The notes under the pieces: generated by a model | What the model was told of the DNA's origin: nothing | Database searches by the model: none | The model's input: only the letters and a program-made list of their open reading frames with translations | Source of the DNA: Glaesserella sp041814905 | GTDB taxonomy: Bacteria; Pseudomonadota; Gammaproteobacteria; Enterobacterales; Pasteurellaceae | Reading direction: 5' to 3' | DNA length: 53,798 nt | NCBI RefSeq assembly: GCF_041814905.1 | Contig: NZ_JBGXYA010000063.1 | Span: forward strand, 1-53,798 | Shown: one piece after another, positions 1 to 8,550 of the stretch | How the letters are laid out: every line of letters begins with the position of its first letter | How positions within the stretch are numbered: the stretch's first letter is position 1 | Made by a program: the position numbers and the translations under genes

Positions 1-489
1 CAAACTTAATGCCGGAATTTGTAAGAAAATATTGGCAATTACACCGACAAGTAAGACGACGAATAAGGCAATCATCATACCGGATAAGAAGGACATGTCT
101 TTCTTCGTTGTCAACACATAAGCGGAACACGCAAAGAATACAGCCGCCGTTGCCCCGAACGCTAATGCGACAACATCTCCCAAACCTGCACCGATATAGG
201 CATTTAAAATCGGTCCTAAGCTATAACCTAAGAAACCGGTTAAAGCGAATACGCTTGCAATACCCGCCGCACTATTAGCCGTTGCATTAGTTAAGAAAAG
301 TAATCCGTAGAAACCGATTAACATTCCCCACCAAGGCAAAGCAGGTAAATTTAATGTCATTGCCGCTAGCGCAACTACCGAAGAAAATGCTAACGTAAGC
401 GCTAAAAGGAAATAGGTATTACGTAACACTTTATGTGTGCTGATTAACGATTCACCACGACGGACGTCTGTGACTAAACGATCTTGCAT
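1..489 (-). CDS. YccA/BAX inhibitor-1 family inner-membrane protein, partial (3' end outside window)
   Basis: This reading frame is open from the ATG (complement of 487-489) to the left edge, 163 codons without a stop. The protein begins MQDRLVTDVRRGESLISTHKV and continues as a run of hydrophobic helices, including a Trp-Trp-Gly turn and small-residue-rich membrane segments. This is the pattern of the YccA/YbhL branch of the BI-1 (TMBIM) family. In E. coli, YccA is a seven-helix inner-membrane protein that is a substrate and modulator of the FtsH protease. About five helices are visible; family members are usually near 220 residues, so roughly a quarter is missing. It shares its orientation with clpB but lies beyond the clpB terminator, so it is probably a separate unit. 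The family call is firm; the exact paralogue is not. Confidence 0.82.
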   Translation of the reverse strand, partial: MQDRLVTDVRRGESLISTHKVLRNTYFLLALTLAFSSVVALAAMTLNLPALPWWGMLIGFYGLLFLTNATANSAAGIASVFALTGFLGYSLGPILNAYIGAGLGDVVALAFGATAAVFFACSAYVLTTKKDMSFLSGMMIALFVVLLVGVIANIFLQIPALSL

Positions 490-576
490 AGATTCTCCTG
501 TTAAATAAACGTTGTTTTAGTGTAAAAAACGGTGAATAAATTACCATAACCGCCTTTAAAGTCAATGGATAAAATC

Positions 577-597
577 AGGGCGCCTCACTTGCGCCCT
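577..597 (-). terminator. Hairpin downstream of clpB
   Basis: The arms AGGGCGC (577-583) and GCGCCCT (591-597) are a perfect 7-bp inverted repeat. It lies 14 bases past the clpB stop on the minus strand and is followed by a T-rich stretch, consistent with a Rho-independent terminator for clpB. Confidence 0.6.
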
Positions 598-610
598 TTC
601 GTATCACAAA

Positions 611-3181
611 TTATTGAACAGCCACGATTCTCTCATTTTGATAATCCACCACCACATCCTTATTCGGTAATAAGTTACCGGACAAGATTTGTTGGGCAAG
701 GGTATTTTCAATCTCTTGTTGAATCGCACGTTTAAGCGGTCTTGCGCCGAATAACGGGTCGAAACCGGCAGCACCGATATGATCAACGGCAGCATCGGTT
801 ACTGTTACGTGGTATCCACGTTCCGCCATACGTTTGATTAAGCGTTGTAACTGAATACGTGCAATAGCACGAATATTCTCTTTATCAAGCGGATGGAATA
901 CCACGGTTTCATCGATACGGTTGATAAATTCCGGGCGGAAATGTTTACTAACGACCGACATGACAACTTCTTTCATTTCATTGTAGTTCATATCTTCCGC
1001 ATTTTCTTGGATTAAATGCGAACCCAAATTCGAAGTCATAATCACCACGGTGTTACGGAAATCCACGGTTCGACCTTGACCATCAGTCAAACGACCGTCA
1101 TCAAGCACTTGCAACAAGATATTAAACACATCCGGGTGAGCTTTCTCCACTTCATCTAACAAAATGACGGAATACGGACGACGACGAACGGCTTCGGTTA
1201 AATACCCGCCCTCTTCATAACCGACATAGCCCGGAGGTGCACCGACTAAGCGGGAAACACTGTGTTTTTCCATAAATTCCGACATATCAATACGCACCAT
1301 TGCGTCTTCGCTGTCGAACAGGAAGTTTGCCAAGGTTTTACACAACTCCGTTTTACCTACCCCGGTCGGACCTAAGAATAGGAATGAACCAATCGGACGA
1401 TTCGGATCGGATAACCCTGCACGGCTACGACGAATCGCATTCGCTACCGCATCAACGGCTTCACCTTGACCAACCACACGTTTATGCAATTCATCTTCCA
1501 TTTTGAGCAATTTTTCTTTCTCGCCTTCCATCATTTTCGCAACCGGAATACCCGTTGCACGTGAAAGCACTTCGGCAATTTCTTCGTCGGTTACGCGAGT
1601 ACGCAATAATTGCATACCGTTATCTTCCGATTCATGTTTCTCCGCTTCTGCAAGCTGTTTTTCCAAACTTGGAATCACGCCATATTGCAACTCAGCCATT
1701 TTTTCGAAGTTGGCTTCACGGCGAGCCTGTTCCATACGGATACGGGCGTTTTCTAACTCTTCTTTAATATGCTGAGTACCGAGCAAGGCGGATTTTTCTG
1801 CTTTCCATACTTCTTCAAGCTCTGCATATTCGCGTTCGCGAGCGGTCAGATCGTCATTTAATTTTGCAAGTCGCTGACGGCTTGCTTCATCATCTTCTTT
1901 TTGTAAAGCCTGCTGTTCCAACTTCAATTGAATGATACGACGTTCTAAACGATCTAACGGCTCCGGTTTGGAATCAATCTCCATACGTAAGCTGGAAGCC
2001 GCTTCGTCGATTAAATCAATGGCTTTATCCGGTAATTGGCGATCGCTGATATAACGATGTGAAAGTGTCGCAGCCGCAACAATCGCCGGGTCGGTAATTT
2101 GTACATGGTGATGAATTTCATAACGCTCTTTCAAACCGCGTAAAATCGCAATCGTATCTTCAACACTCGGCTCGTCCACCAATACTTTTTGGAAACGGCG
2201 TTCTAATGCCGCATCTTTTTCGATATATTGACGATATTCATCCAATGTCGTTGCCCCGACACAGTGCAATTCACCACGCGCAAGAGACGGTTTTAACAAG
2301 TTACCCGCATCCATTGCACCGTCCGTTTTACCTGCACCGACCATCGTGTGAATTTCATCGATGAATAAAATGACCTGCCCCTCTTCTTTGGCTAGTTCAT
2401 TAAGAACCGCTTTGAGGCGTTCTTCAAACTCACCGCGATATTTAGCACCGGCAATCAATGCCCCCATATCGAGGGAAAGCACTCGTTTATTTTTGATACC
2501 TTCCGGCACTTCTCCGTTCACAATTCGTTGTGCCAAGCCTTCCACAATCGCCGTTTTACCAACACCCGGCTCACCGATTAACACCGGATTATTTTTAGTA
2601 CGACGTTGTAATACTTGTACCGCACGACGGATTTCTTCATCACGCCCGATTACTGGGTCAAGTTTACCTGCACGGGCCCGTTCAGTTAAATCGACGGTAT
2701 ATTTCTGTAATGCTTGGCGGGTTTCTTCCGCATTTTGGCTGTTCACGTTATCGCCTCCACGAATTTTTTGAATGGCTGCGGCCACTTTCTCTTTGGTCAG
2801 CCCTAAATTTTTCAATAATTTGCCTAATTCATTATCTTCTAACGCTGCCAGCACAAAGAGTTCTGACGAAATAAAACTGTCGCCAAACTGCTGGGCGAAT
2901 TTGTCACATTGATTCAACAAGCGAATCAATTGCTGTGACGGCTGTGTATTGCCACCGCTGACTTGCGGCAGGCGGTTAATCATCGTCTCTAATTCGCTGT
3001 TTAAACGTGCCGGAGCGACATTTAACGCAGTAAATAATGGCGCGACTGAACCGTCATTTTGCTTGAGTAAGGCAAGTAATAAATGTGCCGGTTCAATGTA
3101 CGGATTATCCTTACCTACGGCTAACGACTGCGCATCTGCAATGGCGGATTGAAATTTGCTAGTAAATTTATCGATATTCAT
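611..3181 (-). CDS. clpB: ATP-dependent disaggregase ClpB
   Basis: ClpB is a hexameric cytoplasmic AAA+ chaperone that works with DnaK/DnaJ/GrpE to pull polypeptides out of aggregates after heat stress. The 856-residue protein has the full family architecture: an N-terminal Clp-N domain (about 1-145), NBD1 with Walker A GEPGVGKT (203-210) and Walker B VILFIDE, a long coiled-coil middle domain (about 400-520), and NBD2 with Walker A GPTGVGKT (near 605) and Walker B VILLDEVEKAHP. The length matches E. coli ClpB (857). The ATG at 3181 is preceded by GAGGG at good spacing. An internal start giving the short ClpB form could exist but is not obvious. A sigma32-like promoter lies just upstream, fitting heat-shock control. 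Confidence 0.98.
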   Translation of the reverse strand: MNIDKFTSKFQSAIADAQSLAVGKDNPYIEPAHLLLALLKQNDGSVAPLFTALNVAPARLNSELETMINRLPQVSGGNTQPSQQLIRLLNQCDKFAQQFGDSFISSELFVLAALEDNELGKLLKNLGLTKEKVAAAIQKIRGGDNVNSQNAEETRQALQKYTVDLTERARAGKLDPVIGRDEEIRRAVQVLQRRTKNNPVLIGEPGVGKTAIVEGLAQRIVNGEVPEGIKNKRVLSLDMGALIAGAKYRGEFEERLKAVLNELAKEEGQVILFIDEIHTMVGAGKTDGAMDAGNLLKPSLARGELHCVGATTLDEYRQYIEKDAALERRFQKVLVDEPSVEDTIAILRGLKERYEIHHHVQITDPAIVAAATLSHRYISDRQLPDKAIDLIDEAASSLRMEIDSKPEPLDRLERRIIQLKLEQQALQKEDDEASRQRLAKLNDDLTAREREYAELEEVWKAEKSALLGTQHIKEELENARIRMEQARREANFEKMAELQYGVIPSLEKQLAEAEKHESEDNGMQLLRTRVTDEEIAEVLSRATGIPVAKMMEGEKEKLLKMEDELHKRVVGQGEAVDAVANAIRRSRAGLSDPNRPIGSFLFLGPTGVGKTELCKTLANFLFDSEDAMVRIDMSEFMEKHSVSRLVGAPPGYVGYEEGGYLTEAVRRRPYSVILLDEVEKAHPDVFNILLQVLDDGRLTDGQGRTVDFRNTVVIMTSNLGSHLIQENAEDMNYNEMKEVVMSVVSKHFRPEFINRIDETVVFHPLDKENIRAIARIQLQRLIKRMAERGYHVTVTDAAVDHIGAAGFDPLFGARPLKRAIQQEIENTLAQQILSGNLLPNKDVVVDYQNERIVAVQ

Positions 3182-3268
3182 AATTCCCTCAAAATTCTGT
3201 TTATAATCATTTCACGTTTCATCTTTTACTGCCAAAACTGACAAACGATAAAACATCGACGGAACTAT

Positions 3269-3296
3269 AAATTGGGATTGTCAAGAGGATTTCAAG
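3269..3296 (-). promoter_or_regulatory. Candidate sigma32 (heat-shock) promoter of clpB
   Basis: On the minus strand, CTTGAAA (complement of 3290-3296) is followed after 13 bases by CCCAATTTA. This is close to the RpoH consensus CTTGAA-N13-15-CCCCATTTA. It lies about 90 bases upstream of the clpB ATG. The motif is seen directly; its use by RpoH is inferred from the motif and from the known heat-shock control of clpB. Confidence 0.75.
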
Positions 3297-3456
3297 AGAA
3301 AATGTGAACAACTTCACAATTTTTCTGAAATGAGAGAGATTTATTATCTTTTATTCGTCATACTGCATAGGCAAAATTGAAATCTCATTTTGCATTATTC
3401 ATTGTAATACATTGATTTAATTCTACTTTTATGTGACTTTACTCGAGGAACCCACT

Positions 3457-3960
3457 ATGAAAAAACGACTTGCCATCGCGCTTAGCCTGATTTCAGCCTC
3501 CGTCTTTGCCGCTGAACTCGCACCGGACGATCGTAAAAAGATCGAAGCAAAATTAAGTTCTCTGACCCAAGCATTCCAACAAAACAACATTGCTCAAAGC
3601 GTTGAGGTGATGCCGCCGGCTTTACTTAATTACATGGCAAAACAAGCCAAGGTGGATTCTGCAGAGTTCAAAAAAGCATTAGTCGATATTTCAAATTCGA
3701 TTACCGAACAAGTCAAACTTGAAGATTACCGCTATAATATTGCCAATACATATGCTGAAAAATCGACAAACGGGCGCGATTATGCCTTTATTCCGACCGT
3801 AACCAAAATGAATATGAACGGGCAAATAATCACTGTCGACGGTTATTTATTGGGTATAGAAGAGAAGGGACAATGGCATTTTATCAACTGGGACAAAGAG
3901 TATATTCCGATTATTAAAGCGGTTTACCCCGATTTGGAAGGAATTAAAGCGCCTCAATAG
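3457..3960 (+). CDS. Small exported protein of unknown function
   Basis: The protein has 167 residues counted from the ATG at 3457, which has a GAGGAA ribosome binding site 8 bases upstream. A GTG 24 bases further up is in frame but badly placed. The N-terminus is a clear signal peptide (basic KKR, hydrophobic core to about residue 16, then SVFA-AE), so the mature protein should be periplasmic. The rest is soluble and mixed alpha/beta, with a Tyr/Trp-rich C-terminal part. I do not recognise a characterised family, though proteins like this are common single-gene units in Pasteurellaceae. It stands alone, convergent with the following glycosyltransferase and separated from it by a paired uptake-sequence hairpin. 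Confidence 0.8.
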   Translation: MKKRLAIALSLISASVFAAELAPDDRKKIEAKLSSLTQAFQQNNIAQSVEVMPPALLNYMAKQAKVDSAEFKKALVDISNSITEQVKLEDYRYNIANTYAEKSTNGRDYAFIPTVTKMNMNGQIITVDGYLLGIEEKGQWHFINWDKEYIPIIKAVYPDLEGIKAPQ

Positions 3961-3977
3961 TGTTAAATTTGAATAAA

Positions 3978-4035
3978 ACAAGCGGTCCGTTTCAGTTAAA
4001 AATTTGCAAATTTTTGGCAGAAACGGACCGCTTGT
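3978..4035. terminator. Inverted pair of uptake signal sequences, bidirectional terminator
   Basis: ACAAGCGGTCCGTTTC (from 3978) and its complement GAAACGGACCGCTTGT (ending 4035) flank an AT-rich loop. The pair sits between the 3' ends of two convergent genes, which is the typical position of a uptake-sequence dyad acting as a terminator. Confidence 0.8.
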
Positions 4036-4046
4036 GCTTGTATTCG

Positions 4047-4808
4047 TTACTTTTCGCGCGTACGGTTCCATAAATCGGCGTATTTGACAAAGGTCGAATG
4101 CGCCGAGAGTATCGCCAGTAAGAAGCCTTGTTTTCCGTCTAAAAAACCAGCCTTTAATAGATACATTTTCACAAAGCAACCGACGGCATGGGTGACACCT
4201 TGAAGCAGCGAGCCTTTTTTACCTGCGCCGGCTTTCTGTATTGCCCAAGCTTTAGCGTAGCCCGCCGATTTCACCAAATAGTGGTGGATGTCTTTATACG
4301 TAAAATGCAACAGGTCGCCTTTCAGTTTTTTCACTTGTGCGTTTTTCGGGTAATGTACTTTTTCGTGAACCAATTCATCGCCGTAAGCCGCAAAATCCGT
4401 ACGATATAAACGTACAACGTAATCCGGATACCAACCTGAATGGCGGATTTTCCGCCCAAACACTTCACTTAAACGTCCGAGTTGGTAAACGGTATTTTTT
4501 TCGTCGTTTCTGACCGCTTGTTGAATGGATTGCGCCAGTTCCGGCGTGACACGTTCATCCGCATCCAACCAAAGCACATAATCGCCGGTAACGTATTGTT
4601 GGGCGATTTGACGTTGTTTGCCGAACCCTTGCCAATCGGAGTGTTCAAAAAACTTGGCTTGATAATTGAGCGCGATGGCTTTGGTGTTATCCGTGCTTCC
4701 GCTGTCTAAAATGACAATTTCGTCCACCCAATCTTTGACGGTTTCTAAGCATTGTGCGAGATCTTGCGCTTCGTTTTTTACAATCATTGCAACACTGAGT
4801 GTCGGCAT
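4047..4808 (-). CDS. Family 2 glycosyltransferase, LPS core type (WaaE/KdtX/LgtF-like)
   Basis: This is a GT-A fold enzyme of 253 residues counted from the ATG at 4808; an upstream in-frame ATG at 4856 adds an unconserved 16-residue leader. The N-terminus carries the classic GT2 pattern: PTLSVAMIVKNEA, ILDSGSTDNT and the DXD-like LDADERV at about residues 85-91. This subgroup (WaaE/KdtX of enterics, LgtF of Haemophilus) adds beta-linked glucose to inner-core heptose of lipopolysaccharide on the cytoplasmic face. The gene is monocistronic. Acceptor and sugar cannot be read from sequence, so the core-glucosyltransferase role is inferred from family. Confidence 0.88.
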   Translation of the reverse strand: MPTLSVAMIVKNEAQDLAQCLETVKDWVDEIVILDSGSTDNTKAIALNYQAKFFEHSDWQGFGKQRQIAQQYVTGDYVLWLDADERVTPELAQSIQQAVRNDEKNTVYQLGRLSEVFGRKIRHSGWYPDYVVRLYRTDFAAYGDELVHEKVHYPKNAQVKKLKGDLLHFTYKDIHHYLVKSAGYAKAWAIQKAGAGKKGSLLQGVTHAVGCFVKMYLLKAGFLDGKQGFLLAILSAHSTFVKYADLWNRTREK

Positions 4809-4940
4809 AGTCGATCCTTTTTTATGTATAAAATAGTGATGAACATAATAACACAATCAAATCTGACTTTAAAAACAGGCATATTTATGTTATTTTCTGC
4901 AAAATTTTTATGACTTATTTTAAACAAAAGGCAATATTCA

Positions 4941-5255
4941 ATGTCAGTTAAACTAACTACAAAACAGAAGCAATATCTTAAAGGATTGGCACACCACTTA
5001 AATCCGGTTGTGATGCTCGGCGGCAACGGATTAACGGAAGGGGTTCTTGCAGAAATAGAGAATGCCTTGAATCACCATGAATTGATTAAGGTTAAAATTG
5101 CCGGTGCGGATCGTGAAACGAAACAGCTTATCATTGACGCGATTGTGCGTGAAACGAAAGCGGCGGAAGTGCAAACGATCGGGCATATTTTGGTGCTTTA
5201 CCGCCAAAGCGAAGAGAAAAAAATTACGTTGCCAAGGGCAACCAAAGCCGTTTAA
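4941..5255 (+). CDS. yhbY: RNA-binding CRM-domain protein YhbY
   Basis: This 104-residue protein is essentially one CRM (YhbY) domain. It begins with LTTKQKQYLKGLAHHLNPVV, then the GGNGLTEGV turn that resembles a GxxG nucleic-acid-binding loop, and a second half containing HELIKVKIAG. In E. coli YhbY associates with pre-50S ribosomal particles and helps ribosome assembly. Here it is divergent from the glycosyltransferase and followed by a terminator, so it is probably transcribed alone. Confidence 0.95.
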   Translation: MSVKLTTKQKQYLKGLAHHLNPVVMLGGNGLTEGVLAEIENALNHHELIKVKIAGADRETKQLIIDAIVRETKAAEVQTIGHILVLYRQSEEKKITLPRATKAV

Positions 5256-5279
5256 TCGGTAAATATTTAATGAATAACG

Positions 5280-5304
5280 ACCGCTTGTTGTAAGCGGTTT
5301 TTTT
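5280..5304 (+). terminator. Rho-independent terminator after yhbY, built on an uptake sequence
   Basis: ACCGCTT (5280-5286) and AAGCGGT (5292-5298) form a stem with a five-base loop, followed by a run of T residues. The left arm is the complement of the uptake signal core. The hairpin lies between yhbY and pgpB. Confidence 0.85.
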
Positions 5305-5319
5305 GTCAAGGAATATCTT

Positions 5320-6042
5320 GTGTTAAAAAAACTTTCTGCTTTTACGTTTTTAATGTTATTGGTACCGTTAATTACTTGGGCTATCGGCTGGCAATGGTCG
5401 TTAGGTATCGAATATCATTCGTTCGATCTAGATTATTGGTTGTTTATCTTAACGGAAACGGGATCAACGCCTTATGCATTGATCACTTGCGTACTGTTTA
5501 TGTTATGGCTGATATGGCTGGCGCGCAAACGCTATTCGTGGGTGTTGATCGGTTTTATTTGTGCGACGTCCGTGATTGGGACGCAAGCGATTAAAGAAGG
5601 CGCTAAATCGATATTTAAAGAGCCTCGTCCGTTTGTCACGGAAATGTTCCAAACTCAGACGGCGCATTTTTATGCCTTGCCGAAAATCGATCAAGAGAAA
5701 GAAGTTCTGAAATTTGCCAAAACGGATGATAATTTTGCGGTTATGCATCAAGCGGATGAGCTGGGCTATTCTTTCCCGTCCGGTCACACGATTTTTGCGG
5801 TGTCGTGGATGTTGGTTTTTGCCGGTTTATTATTCGGTTTGGGCGGACAAGCGGTCGTTTTAGCACAAATTTTTGCAATTTGTTGGGCGGGCTTGATGTT
5901 GATCAGCCGTTTGCGCTTAGGAATGCATTATCCTATTGACTTGTTTGTGAGTACGCTAATTGCTTGGGCTTTTCATATTCTGTTATTTACTTGGATTGTG
6001 CCTTACTTACAAACGTGGAATCTATTTAAAAAGAGAGGTTAA
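5320..6042 (+). CDS. pgpB: PAP2-family phosphatase, phosphatidylglycerophosphatase B-like
   Basis: PgpB is an inner-membrane lipid phosphatase that dephosphorylates phosphatidylglycerophosphate and undecaprenyl pyrophosphate on the periplasmic side. The 240-residue protein carries the three PAP2 signature motifs: K-x6-RP (in KSIFKEPRP, about 90-98), PSGHT (about 154-158) and SRxxxxxHxxxD (in SRLRLGMHYPIDL, about 198-210). About six membrane helices are visible. The start is GTG at 5320 with AAGGA just upstream. The gene ends 2 bases before nagK, so the two are cotranscribed, though a functional link between them is not clear. Confidence 0.92.
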   Translation: MLKKLSAFTFLMLLVPLITWAIGWQWSLGIEYHSFDLDYWLFILTETGSTPYALITCVLFMLWLIWLARKRYSWVLIGFICATSVIGTQAIKEGAKSIFKEPRPFVTEMFQTQTAHFYALPKIDQEKEVLKFAKTDDNFAVMHQADELGYSFPSGHTIFAVSWMLVFAGLLFGLGGQAVVLAQIFAICWAGLMLISRLRLGMHYPIDLFVSTLIAWAFHILLFTWIVPYLQTWNLFKKRG

Positions 6043-6044
6043 TT

Positions 6045-6962
6045 ATGGCATATTACTATGGGTTAGATATCGGCGGAACCAAAATTGAACTCGCCGTGTT
6101 CAATGAAAAATTAGAAAAACTATATAGCGAACGTGTCCCTACTCCGCAAACCAGCTATGAAGATTGGCTGTACACCATTGAAACGTTAGTACGCAATGCG
6201 GATCAAAAATTCGGCGAAAAAGGTTACGTCGGTTTAGGTTTACCGGGCTTTGTTAATCGTGAAAGCGGTATTGCGGAAGTGACGAATATTCGTGTTGCGG
6301 ACGGTAAAACGATCATTAAAGATCTGAGTGAACGTTTAGCGCGTGAAGTTAAAGCTGAAAATGATGCTAACTGTTTTGCATTATCAGAAGCGTGGGACGA
6401 AAATAATCAACAATATTCTACCGTGCTCGGGCTGATTATCGGTACCGGTTTTGGCGGCGGTTTGGTCTTTGACGGGAAAATCCATTCCGGTCGTATCGGT
6501 ATGGCAGGCGAAGTCGGACATATTCAGCTGAATTATCATGCTCTTAAACTGCTCGGCTGGGATAAAGCCCCGATTTATGAATGTGGTTGCGGTAATCGCG
6601 CCTGTTTGGATACCTATCTTTCCGGCCGTGGATTTGAATTACTCTATCGTGATTTAATCGGTGAAGCAATTGATGCCAAAACGATCATTACCCGCTTCCA
6701 CCAAAATGATACAAAAACCGTGGAGTTTGTTGAGAAATTTATTGAATTAATGGCAATCAGTATCGGTAATTTAATTACTGTATTAGATCCGGATATGATC
6801 GTATTCGGTGGCGGATTATCCAACTTTGACCATCTCTATGAAGCATTACCGAAAGCATTGCCTGCACATTTAATGCGTAGTGCGAAAGTACCTGTATTTA
6901 AGAAAGCGATTCACGGAGATTCAGGCGGTACACGCGGTGCTGCGGCATTATTTTTAAAGTAA
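6045..6962 (+). CDS. nagK: N-acetyl-D-glucosamine kinase
   Basis: This is a ROK-family sugar kinase that phosphorylates GlcNAc at C6 in the cytoplasm, allowing salvage of amino sugar from peptidoglycan turnover or the host. The 305-residue protein opens with the phosphate-binding motif DIGGTKIELAVF, has a second glycine-rich motif (IIGTGFGGGLVF, about 130-141), and the ROK zinc site CGCGNRACLDTYLSG (about 178-192). The length matches E. coli NagK (303). A ribosome binding site (AGAGAGG) overlaps the end of pgpB. Confidence 0.95.
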   Translation: MAYYYGLDIGGTKIELAVFNEKLEKLYSERVPTPQTSYEDWLYTIETLVRNADQKFGEKGYVGLGLPGFVNRESGIAEVTNIRVADGKTIIKDLSERLAREVKAENDANCFALSEAWDENNQQYSTVLGLIIGTGFGGGLVFDGKIHSGRIGMAGEVGHIQLNYHALKLLGWDKAPIYECGCGNRACLDTYLSGRGFELLYRDLIGEAIDAKTIITRFHQNDTKTVEFVEKFIELMAISIGNLITVLDPDMIVFGGGLSNFDHLYEALPKALPAHLMRSAKVPVFKKAIHGDSGGTRGAAALFLK

Positions 6963-6971
6963 TTCAATCAA

Positions 6972-6998
6972 GGGCAATAAGTGATTATTGCCCATTTT
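6972..6998 (+). terminator. Terminator after nagK
   Basis: GGGCAATAA (6972-6980) and TTATTGCCC (6985-6993) form a perfect 9-bp stem with a GTGA loop, followed by ATTTTT. It closes the pgpB-nagK unit before gloB. Confidence 0.85.
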
Positions 6999-7014
6999 TG
7001 TTTGTGAGGTTGTA

Positions 7015-7722
7015 ATGGCAATGATCACCCCGATTCCGGCATTATCGGATAATTATATTTGGATTTTACAAAAAGGCACTCAAGCCGTCATTGTTGATCC
7101 GGCGGAAGCTAAGTCCGTTATGGCATTTTTTGCAAAAAATACGCTCAAACCGACCGCTATTCTGCTTACTCATAATCACAAAGATCACACTGACGGCGTT
7201 GCAGAGATTGTCTCACATTATCCCAATATCATGGTTTACGGCCCCAGTGAAGTCAGCCAATTTACTGATAAGATTGTGCAAGACGGTGATATTTTCACGT
7301 TGCTTGATCTACCTATTCTTGTCATCAAAAGTGCCGGACATACCGCCGAACATATCAGTTATTTGGTCGATAATCGTGATTTATTTTGTGGTGATGCCTT
7401 ATTTTCAGGCGGTTGCGGACGAGTATTTACCGGTGATTATCAAGCTCAGTTTGAGGCGTTACAGCGTTTTAAACAACTTAATGATACGGTCAATGTTTAT
7501 CCTGCTCACGAATATACGCTCAGTAATCTGAAATTCGCTCAAACGGTCATGCCTGCCAGTTGTGAATTAATTGAATATCAAGAACGGGCAGATATCTTAC
7601 GCACTCAAAACCGACCGACTTTACCCACCACCATCGGGATAGAGAAAAAAATTAATCCGTTTATGCGCGCTGAAAATTTGGCAACATTTATTGAATTAAG
7701 GAAGAAAAAAGATAATTTTTAA
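7015..7722 (+). CDS. gloB: Hydroxyacylglutathione hydrolase (glyoxalase II)
   Basis: GloB hydrolyses S-D-lactoylglutathione to glutathione and D-lactate, the second step of methylglyoxal detoxification. The 235-residue protein shows the metallo-beta-lactamase binuclear site THNHKDHTDG (52-61), later His and Asp ligands in the SAGHTAEHISY and FCGDALFSGGCGR segments, and the YPAHEYTLSNLKFA substrate-binding motif. I chose ATG 7015, which has GAGG 6-9 bases upstream; the open frame runs further up but into the nagK terminator. Confidence 0.95.
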   Translation: MAMITPIPALSDNYIWILQKGTQAVIVDPAEAKSVMAFFAKNTLKPTAILLTHNHKDHTDGVAEIVSHYPNIMVYGPSEVSQFTDKIVQDGDIFTLLDLPILVIKSAGHTAEHISYLVDNRDLFCGDALFSGGCGRVFTGDYQAQFEALQRFKQLNDTVNVYPAHEYTLSNLKFAQTVMPASCELIEYQERADILRTQNRPTLPTTIGIEKKINPFMRAENLATFIELRKKKDNF

Positions 7723-7812
7723 CGATTTAGGCAGATTCCCCAAAATAATCCGTTGTGATATTATCCATCCTTTATATATTGCCGTTAAATCGATGAATTA
7801 AGAGAGTTTTCC

Positions 7813-8526
7813 GTGAATTTTGATCCTCAAAATATGCCACAGCACGTCGCAATCATTATGGATGGCAACGGACGTTGGGCGAAGCAGCAAGGTAAATTAC
7901 GTATTTTTGGTCATCAAAATGGCGTAAAAGCGGTCAGATCTGCGGTAAATTTTGCTGCCACACATCAAATTAAAGTGTTAACACTTTATGCTTTTAGTAG
8001 CGAAAACTGGAATCGTCCTGACGCAGAAGTATCGGCATTAATGACGTTGTTTATGAAAGCGTTAGATTCCGAAGTGAAAAAACTGCATAAAAACAACATC
8101 CGCTTAAAAATTATTGGCGATAAATCCCGTTTTAGTCCTGCATTACAAAAACGTATTCAACAATCCGAGGATTTGACTGCAAACAATACGGGACTCATTT
8201 TGAATATTGCCGCAAATTATGGCGGTTATTGGGATATTGTGAACGCTGCTCAACAGTTAGCAAGCCAAGTTAAACAAGGCGAGATCGATGTTGCCGATAT
8301 CACGACAGAACGCTTTCAACAAACATTGTCGACAGGATCTCAGCCACAGGTAGATCTTCTCATTCGCACAAGCGGTGAACAACGCATCAGTAATTTCTTG
8401 CTTTGGCAAATTGCATATGCCGAGCTCTTTTTTAGCCCGGTATTGTGGCCTGATTTTAATGAAGACAATTTTGCTCAGGCAATCCATGCTTATCAACAAA
8501 GAGATCGCCGTTTTGGTGGTTGTTAA
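7813..8526 (+). CDS. uppS: Undecaprenyl pyrophosphate synthase
   Basis: UppS adds eight isopentenyl units in cis to farnesyl diphosphate, giving the C55 lipid carrier for peptidoglycan, O-antigen and capsule units. The 237-residue cytosolic enzyme has MDGNGRWAK with the catalytic Asp at 17, and the C-terminal RTSGEQRISNFLLWQ and AYAELFF motifs that bind substrate and Mg. The start is GTG with AAGAGAG upstream. It is the first gene of the envelope operon running to lpxA. The lipid it makes is the carrier required by the Wzx/Wzy locus later in the window. Confidence 0.97.
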   Translation: MNFDPQNMPQHVAIIMDGNGRWAKQQGKLRIFGHQNGVKAVRSAVNFAATHQIKVLTLYAFSSENWNRPDAEVSALMTLFMKALDSEVKKLHKNNIRLKIIGDKSRFSPALQKRIQQSEDLTANNTGLILNIAANYGGYWDIVNAAQQLASQVKQGEIDVADITTERFQQTLSTGSQPQVDLLIRTSGEQRISNFLLWQIAYAELFFSPVLWPDFNEDNFAQAIHAYQQRDRRFGGC

Positions 8527-8550
8527 AAATATTATAAAGGGAATCTTTCA

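Noticed and set aside
9..278. Plus-strand Arg-rich open frame at the left edge.
   Set aside because: It is antisense to the YccA-like gene; the Arg-rich composition is typical of a shadow frame.
2361..2771. Plus-strand 136-residue open frame within clpB.
   Set aside because: It is antisense to the conserved NBD1 of clpB with no start signals of its own.
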